NCBI RefSeq assembly: GCF_000715075.1
Contig: NC_134089.1
Span: 105,407,157 to 105,471,156, forward strand
Direction: 5' to 3'
Length of the DNA: 64,000 nt
Source of the DNA: Nicotiana tabacum
Taxonomy: Eukaryota; Streptophyta; Magnoliopsida; Solanales; Solanaceae
The first letter of the stretch is position 1. Each line of letters starts with the position of its first letter. Below are positions 23,271 to 35,460 of the stretch, piece after piece. Both the position numbers and the translations under genes were made by a program. The notes beneath the pieces were generated by a model. It did not search any database. It saw only the letters and a list, made by a program, of their open reading frames with translations, and was not told the DNA's origin.

Positions 23271-25229
23271 AATCACAGAAGGCAGTTGAGGACATCACAA
23301 CACAAACCTCAACTGAACAAGCGCGAACAGATGTATACTTAAGGCCTGATACCATTCAAGAACCAGAAGAGAATGAAGATATCAAAACAACGATAGAGGA
23401 ATTAGAACCTGTCGTGTTATTCGCTCAATGGCCTAATAAAAAAGTCTATGTCGGAGCTAATCTTGACCAAGGAATGAAAGGTAAGTTAATTGAATTTTTA
23501 AAAACTAACATGGACTGCTTTGCTTGGTCCCACTCTGACATGATAGGAATACCACCGGAGGTGATGACTCATAAACTAAATGAAGATCCGTCATATCCTC
23601 CTGTGAAACAAAAGAAAAGAAAGTAGGGAACTTTCAAGAATCAGGTGATTCAAGAAGAAGTCCAAAAATTGCTAAAAATTGGTTCCATTCGAGAGGTAAA
23701 ATATCCTAACTGGTTAGCCAATATTGTTGTGGTTCCAAAAAAATGGTAAGTGGCGGGTTTGTGTAGATTATACAGATCTTAACAAAGCCTGCCCTAAAGA
23801 TTCTTTTCCACTACCACACATAGATCAATTGATTGATGCAACTGCATGTCACAAATTGCTAAGTTTTTTAGATGCATATTCAGGTTATAATCAGATTAAA
23901 ATGGATCTGGCAGATGAAGAAAAAACTTCATTCATAACAGACAGGGGAACTTATTGTTATAAAGTAATGCCCTTTGGTCTAAAGAATGCAGGTGCAACGT
24001 ATCAGAGGTTAGTTACCAAAATGTTTCAGGAATATTTAGAAAAGACAATGGAGGTATATATAGATGATATGCTTGTTAAAACTCAGTACTCAAAAAATCA
24101 CATATCACACTTATCTGACACATTTTCAATTTTGCACAAATATAATATGAAGTTAAATCCCGAAAATGTGCATTTGGCGTTGCATCAGGCAAGTTTTTGG
24201 GTTTTCTTGTTTCTAACCATGGAATTGAAGTAAATCCTGCACAAATTAAAGCCATTGAGGAAATCCCTGCCATACTTTCAAACAAGAAAGAAGTTCAAAG
24301 ATTAACAGGGAGAATTGCGGCCTTGGGAAGATTCATCTATAAATCATCAGAGAAGTGTTTTAAATTCTTCTCAGCTCTTAAGAAGCAGGATCATTTTGAA
24401 TGGAATGACGAATGTCAACAAACACTTAGGAATTTGAAAACGTACTTATCAAATCCACCTTTGTTGGCAAAACCAAAAGCTGGGGAAAAGCTACTCCTCT
24501 ACCTTGCTATTTTGGAGGTGGCGGTAAGTGCTGTTTTGGTCCGAGAAGAGCAAGGTAAACAATCACCTATCTATTACGTAAGTAAATCTTTGTTAGATGC
24601 AGAGACGAGGTATCCTCAGTTAGAAAAACTTGCACTTGCGTTAATCATGGCATCTATAAAGTTAAGACCTTACTTTCAGTGTCATCCTATCGTTGTGGTA
24701 ACTACCTACCCTTTACGTAACATATTACATAAGCATGAATTATCAGGTAGGTTAGCTAAGTGGGCAATAGAGCTAAGTGAATACGAAATTGCATACCAAT
24801 TTAGAACTGCTATAAAATCACAAGTATTAGCTGATTTCGTGGCTGATTTTAATCAGGGAATACAGTTAGAAGCAGAAAAAGAATTACAGGTGTTCAATGG
24901 AGCTAACCCAGGAACTTGGACTTTATTCACTAATGGCTCATCTAACGTGAGAGGAGCAGGTTTGGAGGTAGTATTGGTACCACCTACGGGTGAAACCATT
25001 CGGCAAGCTATTACATTCCATAACTAACAATGAGGCAGAATGTGAGGCTATGATTGCAGGTTTAGAACTGGCACGAGAACTTGGCAAAAATCAGATTATA
25101 ATCAAGAGTGATTCACAACTCGTAGTTAATCAAATGCTGGGGACTGATACAGCCAGGGAAGCAAGGATGCAGCAGTACTTGGAAAAGGTACGGGAATTGA
25201 TAAAACAATTTCAAGATTGGAAAATTTGA
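23271..25229 (+). pseudogene. Tat reverse transcriptase, RNase H and second RNase H
   Basis: RT blocks: KWRVCVDYTDLNKACPKD, LDAYSGYNQI, MPFGLKNAGATYQRL and the catalytic YIDDM at 24058-24072. The connection domain (QRLTGRIAALGRFIYKS) and RNase H (ALLYLAILEVAVSAVLV-like, 24480-24540) follow. A second, archaeal-type RNase H (WTLFTNGSSNVRGAG, then NNEAECEAMIAGLELAREL and KSDSQLVVNQ) is seen at 24910-25140. In its first block the Asp of FTDGSS is Asn. Frameshifts lie near 23740, 24190 and 25015, and a TAG at 23624. Confidence 0.87.
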
Positions 25230-26623
25230 CAAATACCCAGGGACGAAAATCTTGAAGCATATGCCCTGGCAAATCTCGCATCTACGGCCGACGTGGCAAA
25301 CGATGCAAATGCCTCAGTAATACATTTATTTCATTCAGTTCTTGATTCTGATGCGAATGAGGTAAATTGTAATAACTTAACCTGGGATTGGAGGAACGAA
25401 ATTGTTGCTTTTTTGTAGTATGGAACAGTACCTGATGACAAGAAAAAGGCTTATGCGCTTCGAAGGCAAGCCGCTCAGTACTACTTAAAACAAGGCAATC
25501 TATATCGTAAAATGTTCGGTGGACCCTTAGCAAGATGCTTTGGACCTTCGCAAACAAAGTATGTAATGAGAGAAATACACGAGGGTCATTGCGGGAATCA
25601 CGCAGGTGGAAGATCACTAGTAAAAACCTTAATTAGGGCAGATTATTACTGGCCTAAAATGGAAGAGGAGGCAGAACATTTCGTGGCCAAATGTGATAAA
25701 TGCCAGAGGTACGGTAACAATATGCATAGACCTGTGGAATTATTACATCCGGTCATTGCACCATGGCCATTTATGAAATAGAGAATGGATATCGTAGGTC
25801 CATTACCGCAAGCAAAAGAACAGATAAAATTTTTGCTTGTTCTCACTGATTATTTTACTAAATGGGTAGAGGCAGGTGCATTCAAACAGGTGCGAGAAAA
25901 GGAAGTCAGAGACTTTATTTGGCGGAATATCATATGTCGATTCGGTGTACAAAGGAGATCGTCTCTGATAATGGTCCTCAGTTTATTGGAGCTCAGATCA
26001 CGGAATTTTTTCAAAGCTGGCAAATTAAAAGGATTATGTCAACACCCTATCATCTGGTGGGTAATGGACAGGCAGAATCAGCAAACAAAGTCATTATCAA
26101 CAATTTAAAGAAACTACTAGAGGAATCAAAAGGAAACTGGCCTGAAGTGTTACCTGGAGTTTTATGGGCATATCGCACAACTGCAAAAACAAGTGCAGGT
26201 GAAACACCGTTCTCATTGGTTTATGGAGCTGAGGCTTTAATTCTAGTTGAGATAGGGGAACCAAGTACACGGTTCACATAGGCGACACAAAAATCTAATG
26301 ACAAGGAGATGCGGGTCAACCTAAATTTACTCGAGGGGCGGAGAGAAGCTGCTTTAATAAGAATGGCTGCACAAAAGCAAGTCATAGAACGATACTACAA
26401 TAGAAAAGCACACCTCAGGTTCTTCAAAATTGGGGACTTCATTCTTAAAAAGGTTTTTCAGTCTACAAAGGTAGCTAACACAGGGAAATTAATTCCAACA
26501 TGGGAAGGACCCTATAGAGTGCGTGATGTTGCAGGAAAAGGAGCATATGAACTGGAGACAATGGATGGCAAGATACTACCTTCGCAATGGAATGCTGTTC
26601 ATTTAAAGAGATACTGTTTCTAA
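25230..26623 (+). pseudogene. Tat integrase
   Basis: Zinc finger HEGHCGNHAGGRSL with CDKCQ; catalytic core with MDIVGPLP (first Asp), EIVSDNGPQF (second Asp) and GNGQAESANK (Glu), all three kept. The GPYRVRDVAGKGAYEL fold ends the protein at 26623, with no chromodomain. In-frame stops at 25227 and 25417, a TAG at 25780 where Trp is expected, a TAG at 26279, and a frameshift near 25940 inactivate it. Confidence 0.87.
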
Positions 26624-27676
26624 GGAAAATCCACGGTCAGGTATAACCATTTTAAATCTCATTTTTGAATTGTTAAAATTTTACTAACGATTTTAGATGA
26701 TAGGCAAAACGCTAACCCGTACTAAATGATGAGTCAAGACCTGTAAGGCATATGGAGTAACCTAAAATTCCTGGCCTAGGGTTGCAATTATTCTGATAGA
26801 AATGCAAACGGGTTATGCAGTCTTCATCTATAATCGTCCCTCCGAGTCCCGTATGTTTTTCCTTTTCAGGAAAAGGACCAAATGAGAGAAACTATCAAGT
26901 GCTCGAGGCTTCATACTTCAACACTCAAACAGTTGGGGAACTACATAATATACACGGACATGTGTATAAAGAAGGCAAAGAAGATTAAGGAAAAATCAAG
27001 CCTAAAAGAGTCAAGTGCAGAGTAAAAGTCATAAAGCCACGAGCTAAGGCCAAAGAAAAACCTCACTATAGTTAGGGTAAAGGCTATGTACTAAAACGGG
27101 TTATAAGGAAAAACCCCGTGTCTATTATTCTTCTTTTAAATGTGTTACAAGAAAAATAGTTATGAGAAATTTATAGATGTAATTCAAATACATGTAAAGT
27201 TTTATTCGGAACTAGACAAGGTTCAAAAATAAAAACTTGTCAAAGTTATTTCAGAGAAACATGTGTATTCCTATTTCTTTTGTCATATGATAATACCATT
27301 ATGAAGTTGAGACGTCTTCTTCATTAAGTATTGGAATATAAAAGGGCCCTCTTTTATAAAACTCATGTTTAAATTAATCATGGGTTAACAGAAGCATTTT
27401 TCGGAAAACAAAATGCAAATTATTCTGTAAGTCCTTAAAAATAAAGGCGAGAATAAAGCAAGCAGAAGTTTAAGATAAAAAACTTCTTAATATGTAAAAA
27501 ATAAATCTAAGACTAAGTTCGAACTTAGTCATAAAACTACGAAATTGTTTAGATTGCCCCATTAAAAGACTTGGGGACTGACGTTTCTAAAATCAACCCT
27601 CAAATGAAGTTAAGGGCTTGATTACAATCTTCCAAAATCAAAACAAAAACAAAATCATTTGAATGATTAAAACTGG
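26624..27676. other. Non-coding region between pol and the antisense gene
   Basis: About 1 kb, A-rich, no frame on either strand. It includes GTCAAGTGCAG-type short words but no clear repeat. It would form the 3' UTR or terminator zone of both the sense pol and the antisense gene. Confidence 0.5.
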
Positions 27677-28738
27677 TCACTGAGAAGTTTGTGGTATTGA
27701 GGTAGGAACGTCAATAGCAGCAGGCTCAATTTGGGTAGGTGCATCAATATGCGCGGTTTCAACTTGGCTTGCAGCAACGGGCTCGATCGGGTTTGAAATA
27801 GTCATGATACCCGTATCAGCTTCAACATTCATGAGAGCTTCAGCCACGGGAACTTCATCCATGAGAGAAGGGAAGTCTTGAGTTTGTTGAGCCTTTTCAA
27901 TGGTTTCGTTGATTTTAGCTAACTCCAACTCCAGGTTGAAGTTTTCTTGGCCAGCTTCAAGTAGGGTATCACGACGGGAATTCAAAAAAGCCCAACTTGC
28001 CTCAACAGCAGATTTTTCTTCAAGGATCTCATAATCCTTTTCCCAAGCAGCGATCTCATTTTTTAGCTCTTCATTTCAGCCAAGGCGGAGCTGTGGGAAG
28101 CTAGAAGAGAGGCGTGGGAGCATTCTAAAGCACACACCTTATTAGCAAAGATTCTGAGGTCTTCTTGTGCTTGAGTCAAATTTTGCACAAACTCCCCAGC
28201 GTAAACTTCCTTTTGGTTTAAAAGAGCCTTTAATTCTCCGATCTCTTCACTAGCTTTTGTAAGCATGTGACTTTTTCCCTATATGAGAATCACTCCCAAA
28301 AATTCCAAAAATAAAACAATTCTTTGTTTGTTTGCAATTGTTGTGAAATTTGTATTATTTTTCTTGTATTGTTTGCATTTGTCTGTGCATGTTTATTTGT
28401 TATATTAATAAAAAATATAAAAATATGTCGCATTTGCATTTAATATTTAATTCTACAGTTAGGAGTAATTAAGTTTGTTTTACAAAATGAAAAAATCATA
28501 AAAATATGTATTTTTTGCATTTTTGGCATTTGACGTCCAAATTGTGTGATTTTATCGTTAATTGCTATTTAATTGTGTGTTAATTGTTATTAGGAGATAA
28601 TTTGTATTTTTAGATAATTTTGGGTTTTTATAATTTAATCTTAGCATTTTTAGCTTTATTATTTAGGAAATTGAATAAATAGAAAAGAACAAAAATAGAA
28701 GAAATCGGATTGGGCCTTTTCTTCAAATTTTAAACCAA

Positions 28739-29420
28739 ATGCCCAGCCTTCCCCTACGACCCGGTCCATTTCAAACCGGGTCGACCCAGTCCATAACCCC
28801 AAAGACCCAACCCCTTTGTTTCATTTTCATTTTTGATCCCCCTCAAAACCTAAAACCTAGAACTATCTGCCCCCTCCCCCCTCTCTCTTCCTCTCCATCT
28901 TCTCCAAGCCCATCCATGGCTGCCCCTCAAGCTCGACCATGGCCCTTCCTCGTCGACACACACACACACTCACACACGCACCAGCAGCTCCATAGCTGCC
29001 CTCCTCCATCGAGCTCCAGTCGCAGCACCTCCAACACCATCGTCGAAACCATCCAAAACACCAAACGACCAGACGACCCCTTCCATCGAACACCCTTCAC
29101 CAATCCAGCCATATCGCCTCAAAAAGCCCCAGCACCACCCCTTCATCGAGCTTCGTCTTCGTCGTCGAGCTCCATCGAGCTTCATATTCGTTGTCAAGCT
29201 CGAACTCCCATGGCGGCTTTCTTTCTCGACGACCAGCAGCGACCACCAAACGACCACCCTTCACCAGTCGTTCGTTGCTACTGCTTCTGCTTCGTCAACC
29301 ACGAACAGCTCCAGCCACCGCCATCTTCCTCCTCCATCGAGCTCCAGTCGCGAGCTTCACCATGAGCGACCTCATGTCGCGAGCTCCAGCCATCAACGAC
29401 GCCATCAACGAGCAGCTCTA
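28739..29420 (+). repeat. GC-rich segment of the Ogre LTR with open frames on both strands
   Basis: C-rich on the plus strand, with repeats of ATCGAGCTCCAGTCG and (CA)n at 28959-28980. It is open for about 200 codons, giving Ser/Pro/His-rich low-complexity residues, also in other frames and on the minus strand. A changed copy lies at 43201-43760. Not counted as a gene: no domain is seen and the frame differs between the two LTRs. Confidence 0.6.
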
Positions 29421-30360
29421 GCATGACGTGAAGCAGTTCGCCTTCACCTCCATGGCGTGTTGCCCGGGAAAAACCTTTTTCTTCATTACTAAGCAGCCAT
29501 TTTCCAGCTTCTTCTTCGTCCCGTTTCTGTTGTACGAAGCCAGCAAAGTTCGAGCGAGAATCAGTGTCGATTTCGTCGAGTTACAGTGCGTCGAGTTTAC
29601 CATTCGAACCCAGGTTCTTTGTTTGTATTAGAGAAGATTTGTGTTCATTTCTGTTTGAAGTTTGTTACTTTTCAAGTTTTTCAAGTGTGTTTATAATGTC
29701 GAGTGTTTATTTTAGTTTGAGTCATTCATCTTCAGTATAATATTGTTTGATTCATTTTGAGTTCAATTAATTATTGAGTTTAGTGATTTGAATCTACTTG
29801 TTCGTTATGTTCAATTTGTTACTGTTATTGAATCTGAAAGTATGTTTGTTGTTAAAAATGTTGTTCAGTCAAAATAATTCCAGTTTGTTTCTTTGCTGTT
29901 CATCATTTAGTTTGAATTTCTTGTTTGAATTTGTTTAGGAATTGGTTATAGTTGTTGTATTTTGTTTAGAAGTGATTAGGCGGATTGGATATAGCTGATG
30001 GAGTAGAATGGTAAATTGCAGTATTTTCAGGGATAAAATGGTAATTTCAGTAAGTTCGGAGGGGTATTTTTGGAATTGAAAATTTGAACAATTATTTAAT
30101 CTGACTGCTCCGTCCACTAGGCATTAACAATATTAAAATAGTACATGGTGGGGGACAAGACATAAATTAGTGGGGAGGTGATATATTTGTTTAATATAAT
30201 GGGGGACAAGACATAATGGAGTGAGAATAACTCTTTAGTTTAATATAATAGAGGACAAAACACAAAATAGTAGGGAATAATTTATTTGTTTAAGGTAGTG
30301 GGGAACAAAGCATGCAATGATGGGAATATTTCGGGGAGTGGTTCAAGACAAGAGTCTTGT

Positions 30361-30369
30361 TATAAATAG
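30361..30369 (+). promoter_or_regulatory. TATA box of the Ogre 5' LTR
   Basis: TATAAATAG after TCTTGT, kept in the 3' LTR at 44691-44699. It puts transcription start near 30390, so U3 is about 2.1 kb. Confidence 0.7.
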
Positions 30370-31729
30370 AGTCATTTTTTGACACAAAAGGAAGGGACTT
30401 AGACTTTTGGGGAGAGACTTGGAAGAAGAAAAAAGAAAGTTGAGAGAGTTGACTGAATTTTGAGAAATCAGAATTTGAGAGCAAAAGAGAAAAATAAGTT
30501 GAACTTTTACTTGAATAATTTCCGTTTGCCTTTCCTTGAGTGTTATTCAAAATCAGTAAACTACTGCATCTTGTATCTGTCTCTCTTCTGCTTTGACTGC
30601 GATTGTATTTTGGTACTGCCAGTTTTCAATCTGTTACTGGGTTATTCTACTGGTCGTTACTGGTTTTGCTGTGTTGCTGAACTTGTTTGTTGCTGTGTAT
30701 TTACGCTACTGCTGTTTCCACTGATCTTCATCTTCTTTCCTTGCTTTCCAAATACCAGGTACACAAACTGGTACACTGGTGCATCTTGTAAGCTACTCGA
30801 AGCATGAATGCAAAAAGTGGGAAAGATTTGAAGCTGTAGTTTAATGTAGTCTTTTCTTTCTTTTACTGTCTATATTTAGAACATTCTATGCGCTGCCCAT
30901 GTAAACTTTTTAAACGACTCACTTTCGAAACTCAACTATAATAACTCGTGAGCATGTAAATAAGTTAGAACTCTTTTTCTTTCACTATAGAGACGAACGG
31001 AATAGAAAACATAGTCACTATAGGTCGATCCTTTTAAAATAAAAATGAGGCGTGCCTTGCCAAACAAAAAATGAAAATTGTGGGGCCCTCAATAATTGGT
31101 CATAATAAAATACTTAGAACTTGGGATGGACTATTTAGTAAATTTCACTGCCTTCCCCAAAGATAACAACGCGTTAGACTCTTTAGACGCGATTTAATTA
31201 AATTACATTCTTAAATTCGGGTGCGCATTTATGTGACCCAAATCCAAATCTTAACGGAGTCGGAATGTATTAACAACCACGGGCGCATTGATTGTGATGT
31301 GGTTCGAAATACATTTTCACGACGTTGCATTTCCATAAAAAATAAATAACAATAAAAAGCGGTTTTAAACCTAATAAAAGCACACAAGTTATAACATGTA
31401 TTAAAATCAGATATTTAGCCATTATAACAATTTAAGCGACCGTGCTAGAACCACGGGATTCGGGGGTGCCTAACACCTTCCCTCGGGTCAACAGAATTCC
31501 TTACTTAGAATTTCTGGTTCGCAGACTTCATTTGGAAAGTCGAATATTTTCCTCGAATTGGGATTCAAGATAAACCGGTGACTTGGGACACCAAAAGCCA
31601 AACCTTTCCCAAGTGGCGACTCTGAATTAAATAAATAATTCCATTTCGAATATTGTCACTTAAATTGGAAAAACTCCCTCACGCATTTATCTTTTGGGGT
31701 AGGCGCGCAAAAAGGAGGTGTGACAGCTC

Positions 31730-31747
31730 TGGCGACTCTGCTGGGGA
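31730..31747 (+). other. Primer binding site of the Ogre-like element
   Basis: TGGCGACTCTGCTGGGGA, four bases after the LTR. This sequence type is, as I recall, shared by Ogre elements and complementary to a tRNA-Arg 3' end; not checked. Confidence 0.75.
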
Positions 31748-33890
31748 CCCAAACCCAGAACTTCGGTTCAGGGTTCAAGAATTCGAGCTTAGAATAACTG
31801 TTATAGTTGGCTTGTTTTATCTGATTTTTACATGTTGAGCCTAAATGTGATAACTAACTGCTTTTACCTCTTTGATATTTTGTGAACTGTATATAAACTG
31901 TGCCGAAACCCATCTCCTCTCTGAGTCTTCTAAATCATTAAGAAAGGTGCACTTCGTGTGACTTCTTTTCTGTTTAGAGTCAATCCCATTTTTGGAACGA
32001 GGTTCGGATAAGTTGCAAAGCCGGGTTGAGCTTCTGTATCCCCGGTACGCTTCCCCCCCCTCGGCTCGAGCTGTCCGCTCGGGTAAGCCAGGTCTAGAAC
32101 AAACACCCAGGTTCTGAACCTAGAATAACTCAACTTCATGCCAGATCCCTAGTAGGAACGCTTATCTGCATCATGTGCATTTTTGACTTAGGGGACTCAA
32201 CACAGGGGTTGGGTCCGTCTAGGAATAGCAACCTGAAACAGAAAAGACCATCCTGATGCATCCTACTTACTGCTTGTGCATTTTATTTGCTTTGGACTTG
32301 CATGCTGACCGGTTTTGAATATTGGGAAAATTTGAAAAAAAAAGAGAAAGAAAAATAGCAGTGTATAGGGTTAATCTTCTGCTTTGAAAAATAACAATGT
32401 CCAAATAGTGTCGAAACTCTGCCGAAATTTTTTTAAAAATATTTTTATTTTTAATAGTTTGTTTTACTAAAAGCAAAGGAAAAATAAAAAAAGAGTCTTT
32501 ATTTTTGGAAATTGTTCGCAGAAAAAGAAAAAGAAAAGAGTCTTTATTTTAGTTTGGGAATAGGTTGTTTTATTGTTTGTTGAAAATGAAAAGAAAAAAA
32601 AAGAGTCGTTATTCTGTCTTGTTTTCAAAAAATATAAAAGGAAAATAGTCTGTCTTGCCATGAAAAATGAATATGAAAAAAGTCTTGTTTTTTTAAAAAT
32701 AATTTTTTTTATTTGTTTATGAAATGCCCAAAAATAAAATGAAAAGAGTCGTGCTTTGAAAGTGGTTTGTTATTTGCTTATGAAATGCCAAAAATGAAAA
32801 TGAAAAAAAGTCTTGTTTTTTTTTAAAAAAAAATATAGTTTGTTTTATTACCGAACTATGCGGGTCTGATTCTCACCGGATGTGAGATACGTAGGCAAAC
32901 CTCATCGGTTCCGACCACAATTTTCAAATAATCCAAAAATATTTTCTTCCAGTCCCTTCTTTGAAAATATTTCCTTAAAAATTTTTTTTAAAAAAAATGG
33001 TTTCCTTCGTTCTAATATCTTTCATACAAAAAAAAAAGAAAAAAATCAATAAAAATCAAAATCTAAAATACGAGTTTCCTTCATTCTGAAGTATTCTTCC
33101 AAAAATCCAAAAAAAATATCAGAAACAAAAATCCAAAAATTGCTCTTTAGCTGTCTTTATTTTGTAAATATCCATAAAACTTTGAAAATATGAGTCCTAA
33201 AATATTTTCTCTTTTCTTTAGAAGTGCTTTTGTAAATAAATAAAAAAAAACTCAAAAATCCAAAATATTTTCTTAAAAGTGCCTCTTTCGAAATTAAGAG
33301 GTGACAACCAAAATCCAAAGAAAATATTTTCTTTCTTATTTAGAAAAAGAGAGAACAAATGAAAATTCAAACAAAAATATTTTCTTTTTTACTTCTAAAA
33401 TTCTCAAAGTTCCAAAGAAAAGGAATTTTTAGAAGTTTTTCTTTCAAAAAATAAAAATAGAGTCAAATTCAAAAAAATATCCTTTTCTTCTTTTAAAGCA
33501 TTTTTTTTAGAAAAATCCAAAAAGAAACAAAAATCCAAAAAAAACTTTATTCTTTTAAAGCATTTTTTGTTAAAAAAAAAGAGTTAGTTTACTTACTCCA
33601 TTCACGACCTCCCGAACTACGCAAGATCTGATTCATGCGGGGTCATGATACGTAGGTAATCCCCATCGGATTCGATCATAGCCATAAAATAATTGAGTAA
33701 AAAATGAAAAAAAAAAGAGAAAAAAAATTAAAAAAAAAAGTGCCAAAACAAAAAAAAGAGCGGCAAAAACAAGATCAAGAGTGGTTAAAGAGAGGCAGGA
33801 ATAAAAGAAAAGAGGTACATAGTGAAAATGGCTAGTTTAAGGTCGGGATGAAACATGCAACCCGTTCAAACACATGGTAGAAACGTTTAA
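31748..33890. other. A-rich non-coding part of the Ogre internal region
   Basis: Long poly-A/poly-T stretches with the word AAAAGAGTC(T/G) many times between 32490 and 32830. It also has two GAACTA...GATACGTAGG motifs (32851-32919 and 33611-33680). No coding frame is recognisable. Confidence 0.6.
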
Positions 33891-34169
33891 CTGTTTAGGT
33901 GCATTGCATCCCAACGTGCGATTTCCTATATGTTAAATGCCTCAAAACTAACAAGGTTGTGTGTGTGAGTAAATTAGCCAGGTTCTGTTCAGGTGATTGG
34001 TTTTGTTGGTATGCGTTGATGAATGTGCAACCTTACACGCAGCCACAAATATTATCCACAAAACTGAGCTCCACTTCCCAGAAATGTCTATCCTTACCAA
34101 GCTCCACATAATCCTCAATCAGATGTTCCCCGGTACAATCCTCGCCCAAGAGAGTCTTTCAGAAAGAAT

Positions 34170-34541
34170 CAGTTCACCCCTATTGGTGAATCGTATTCAA
34201 GCTTGTTCCAAAAACTGATTAGGCTAGATCTATTGCAGCTAGTGGACCAAATTCGGCTGAACCCCGAGTCCCCACCACACTGAGCTGACACTATATGTGA
34301 ATACCACTCTGGAGCAGTGAGGCACAGTACAAAGGACTGTTGGACCCTCAAAAGGACAGTTGAAGATTCGATTGAAGCTGAAAGAATCGTTTTTCGGGAT
34401 GAAGAAGCTCCTGATGTGATGAACAATCTGTTGCCCGCCCACAACAACAGGCCAATAGTCGGAATGATTTGTGAAGATGAGGAATTTGATCCGGCACTGA
34501 AGGCCATTACAACCATTGCCGAGATAGAAGAAAAGTCATAA
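34170..34541 (+). pseudogene. Ogre-type gag C-terminal remnant
   Basis: One frame, with a TGA at 34281, encodes a stretch ending in EIEEKS. It contains an Ogre-style knuckle CEYHSGAVRHSTKDC (CX2HX5HX4C) followed by WTLKRTVEDSIEA, and then LLPAHNNRPIVGMICED, a block typical of the gag-protease junction in Ogre/Tat elements. It is the only recognisable protein-coding trace in the 17.8-kb element; the rest of gag and all of pol are gone. Confidence 0.75.
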
Positions 34542-35460
34542 AATGGTTGCCAAACATGAAAGTTCCCCATCAGACGGGAGTTTCGGTAGCCAGTCTTGCT
34601 ATCCTTTCTGCATCCAGATTATCTCAGGGTGTGATCCAGATGTTTTACTTTATTGTCTTACTTTCTTGTATAAACCCTTCTATCTTCAGAAAATTCAAAA
34701 AAATTCAATCATAATAAAAAAATGAAATTAATATTTCACTGTCTAGGAATGTCTCTTCTCTTAATCTTGTCATTTTTCTTTCTTATTCTCTTTTCAATTC
34801 TCTTAAATGCAGATTTTAATAACACGACATGTTTGCGGACTTCATGCCCGGATCCTGAAAGCTGTCAGACCTTGAAATAATGAATCAAGGATTAGATCGC
34901 AATGAAGATACGTTTAAGAAAATAAAACAAAGAGTTGGAAAAGCTGAAAGAAAATTGGGTCCAGATTGGAAAAGTACATACATTGCAACAAGAGTACTGC
35001 CAAAAGAGTGCGTTGTACTTGGGACACATCGAAGGAAATACCCTTGAAATAACTGTCAATGCAAATGCAGTCTAAAGGTACTATGTTGGATCCTACATAT
35101 AGTTCTAATATTTTCCGGTTGAGATGACGAAGGCTTTCATTCTCGCTACTCAAATACTATCAACCCTTTGCAAACTTATTTGAGCTGGTTACTTTTCTTT
35201 GATTACCCTCTTTGGAACCTGAAAGTATTATTGAAAAATAAAATGAAAAAAAAAGAAATTGAAATGAAAAAGAAAAATGAAAAAAAAGAAGAAGAAAGAA
35301 TTGGAAAAATAAGAAAATATATATATACAAAAAAAAGGAAGAAAAGAAAATGAAAATGAAAAAAAAGGGAAACGGAAGGGAAGAAGAAAGAGAAAAACAA
35401 AACAAAACAGAAAAACAAAAGGAAAAATAGAAAAAACAAAAGAAAACCAAACACAAAGTT
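34542..35460. other. Non-coding part of the Ogre internal region, with A/G-rich run
   Basis: No gene. From 35236 to 35456 it is almost pure A/G (AAAGAAAA words), giving long but meaningless open frames of Lys/Glu or, on the minus strand, Phe. Confidence 0.7.

Larger units (their letters stand above)
28258..31725 (+). repeat. 5' LTR of the Ogre-like element, 3468 bp
   Basis: TG at 28258 to CA at 31725. U3 carries a GC-rich segment (28739-29400) and a TATAAATAG box at 30361-30369. R/U5 include GGGATTCGGGGGTGCCTAAC near 31459. The corresponding part of the 3' LTR (43195-46059) differs by roughly 3 % in the stretches compared by eye. Confidence 0.9.

Noticed and set aside
23271..26623. Possible endogenous pararetrovirus, common in Nicotiana
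   Set aside because: LTRs, integrase and a Tat-type second RNase H are present; there is no movement or coat protein.
28739..29365. 208-codon frame rich in Ser, Pro and His
   Set aside because: It lies in an LTR, is altered in the other LTR and shows low-complexity residues only.
35160..35456. Long Phe-rich or Lys-rich frames
   Set aside because: Products of an almost pure A/G tract.
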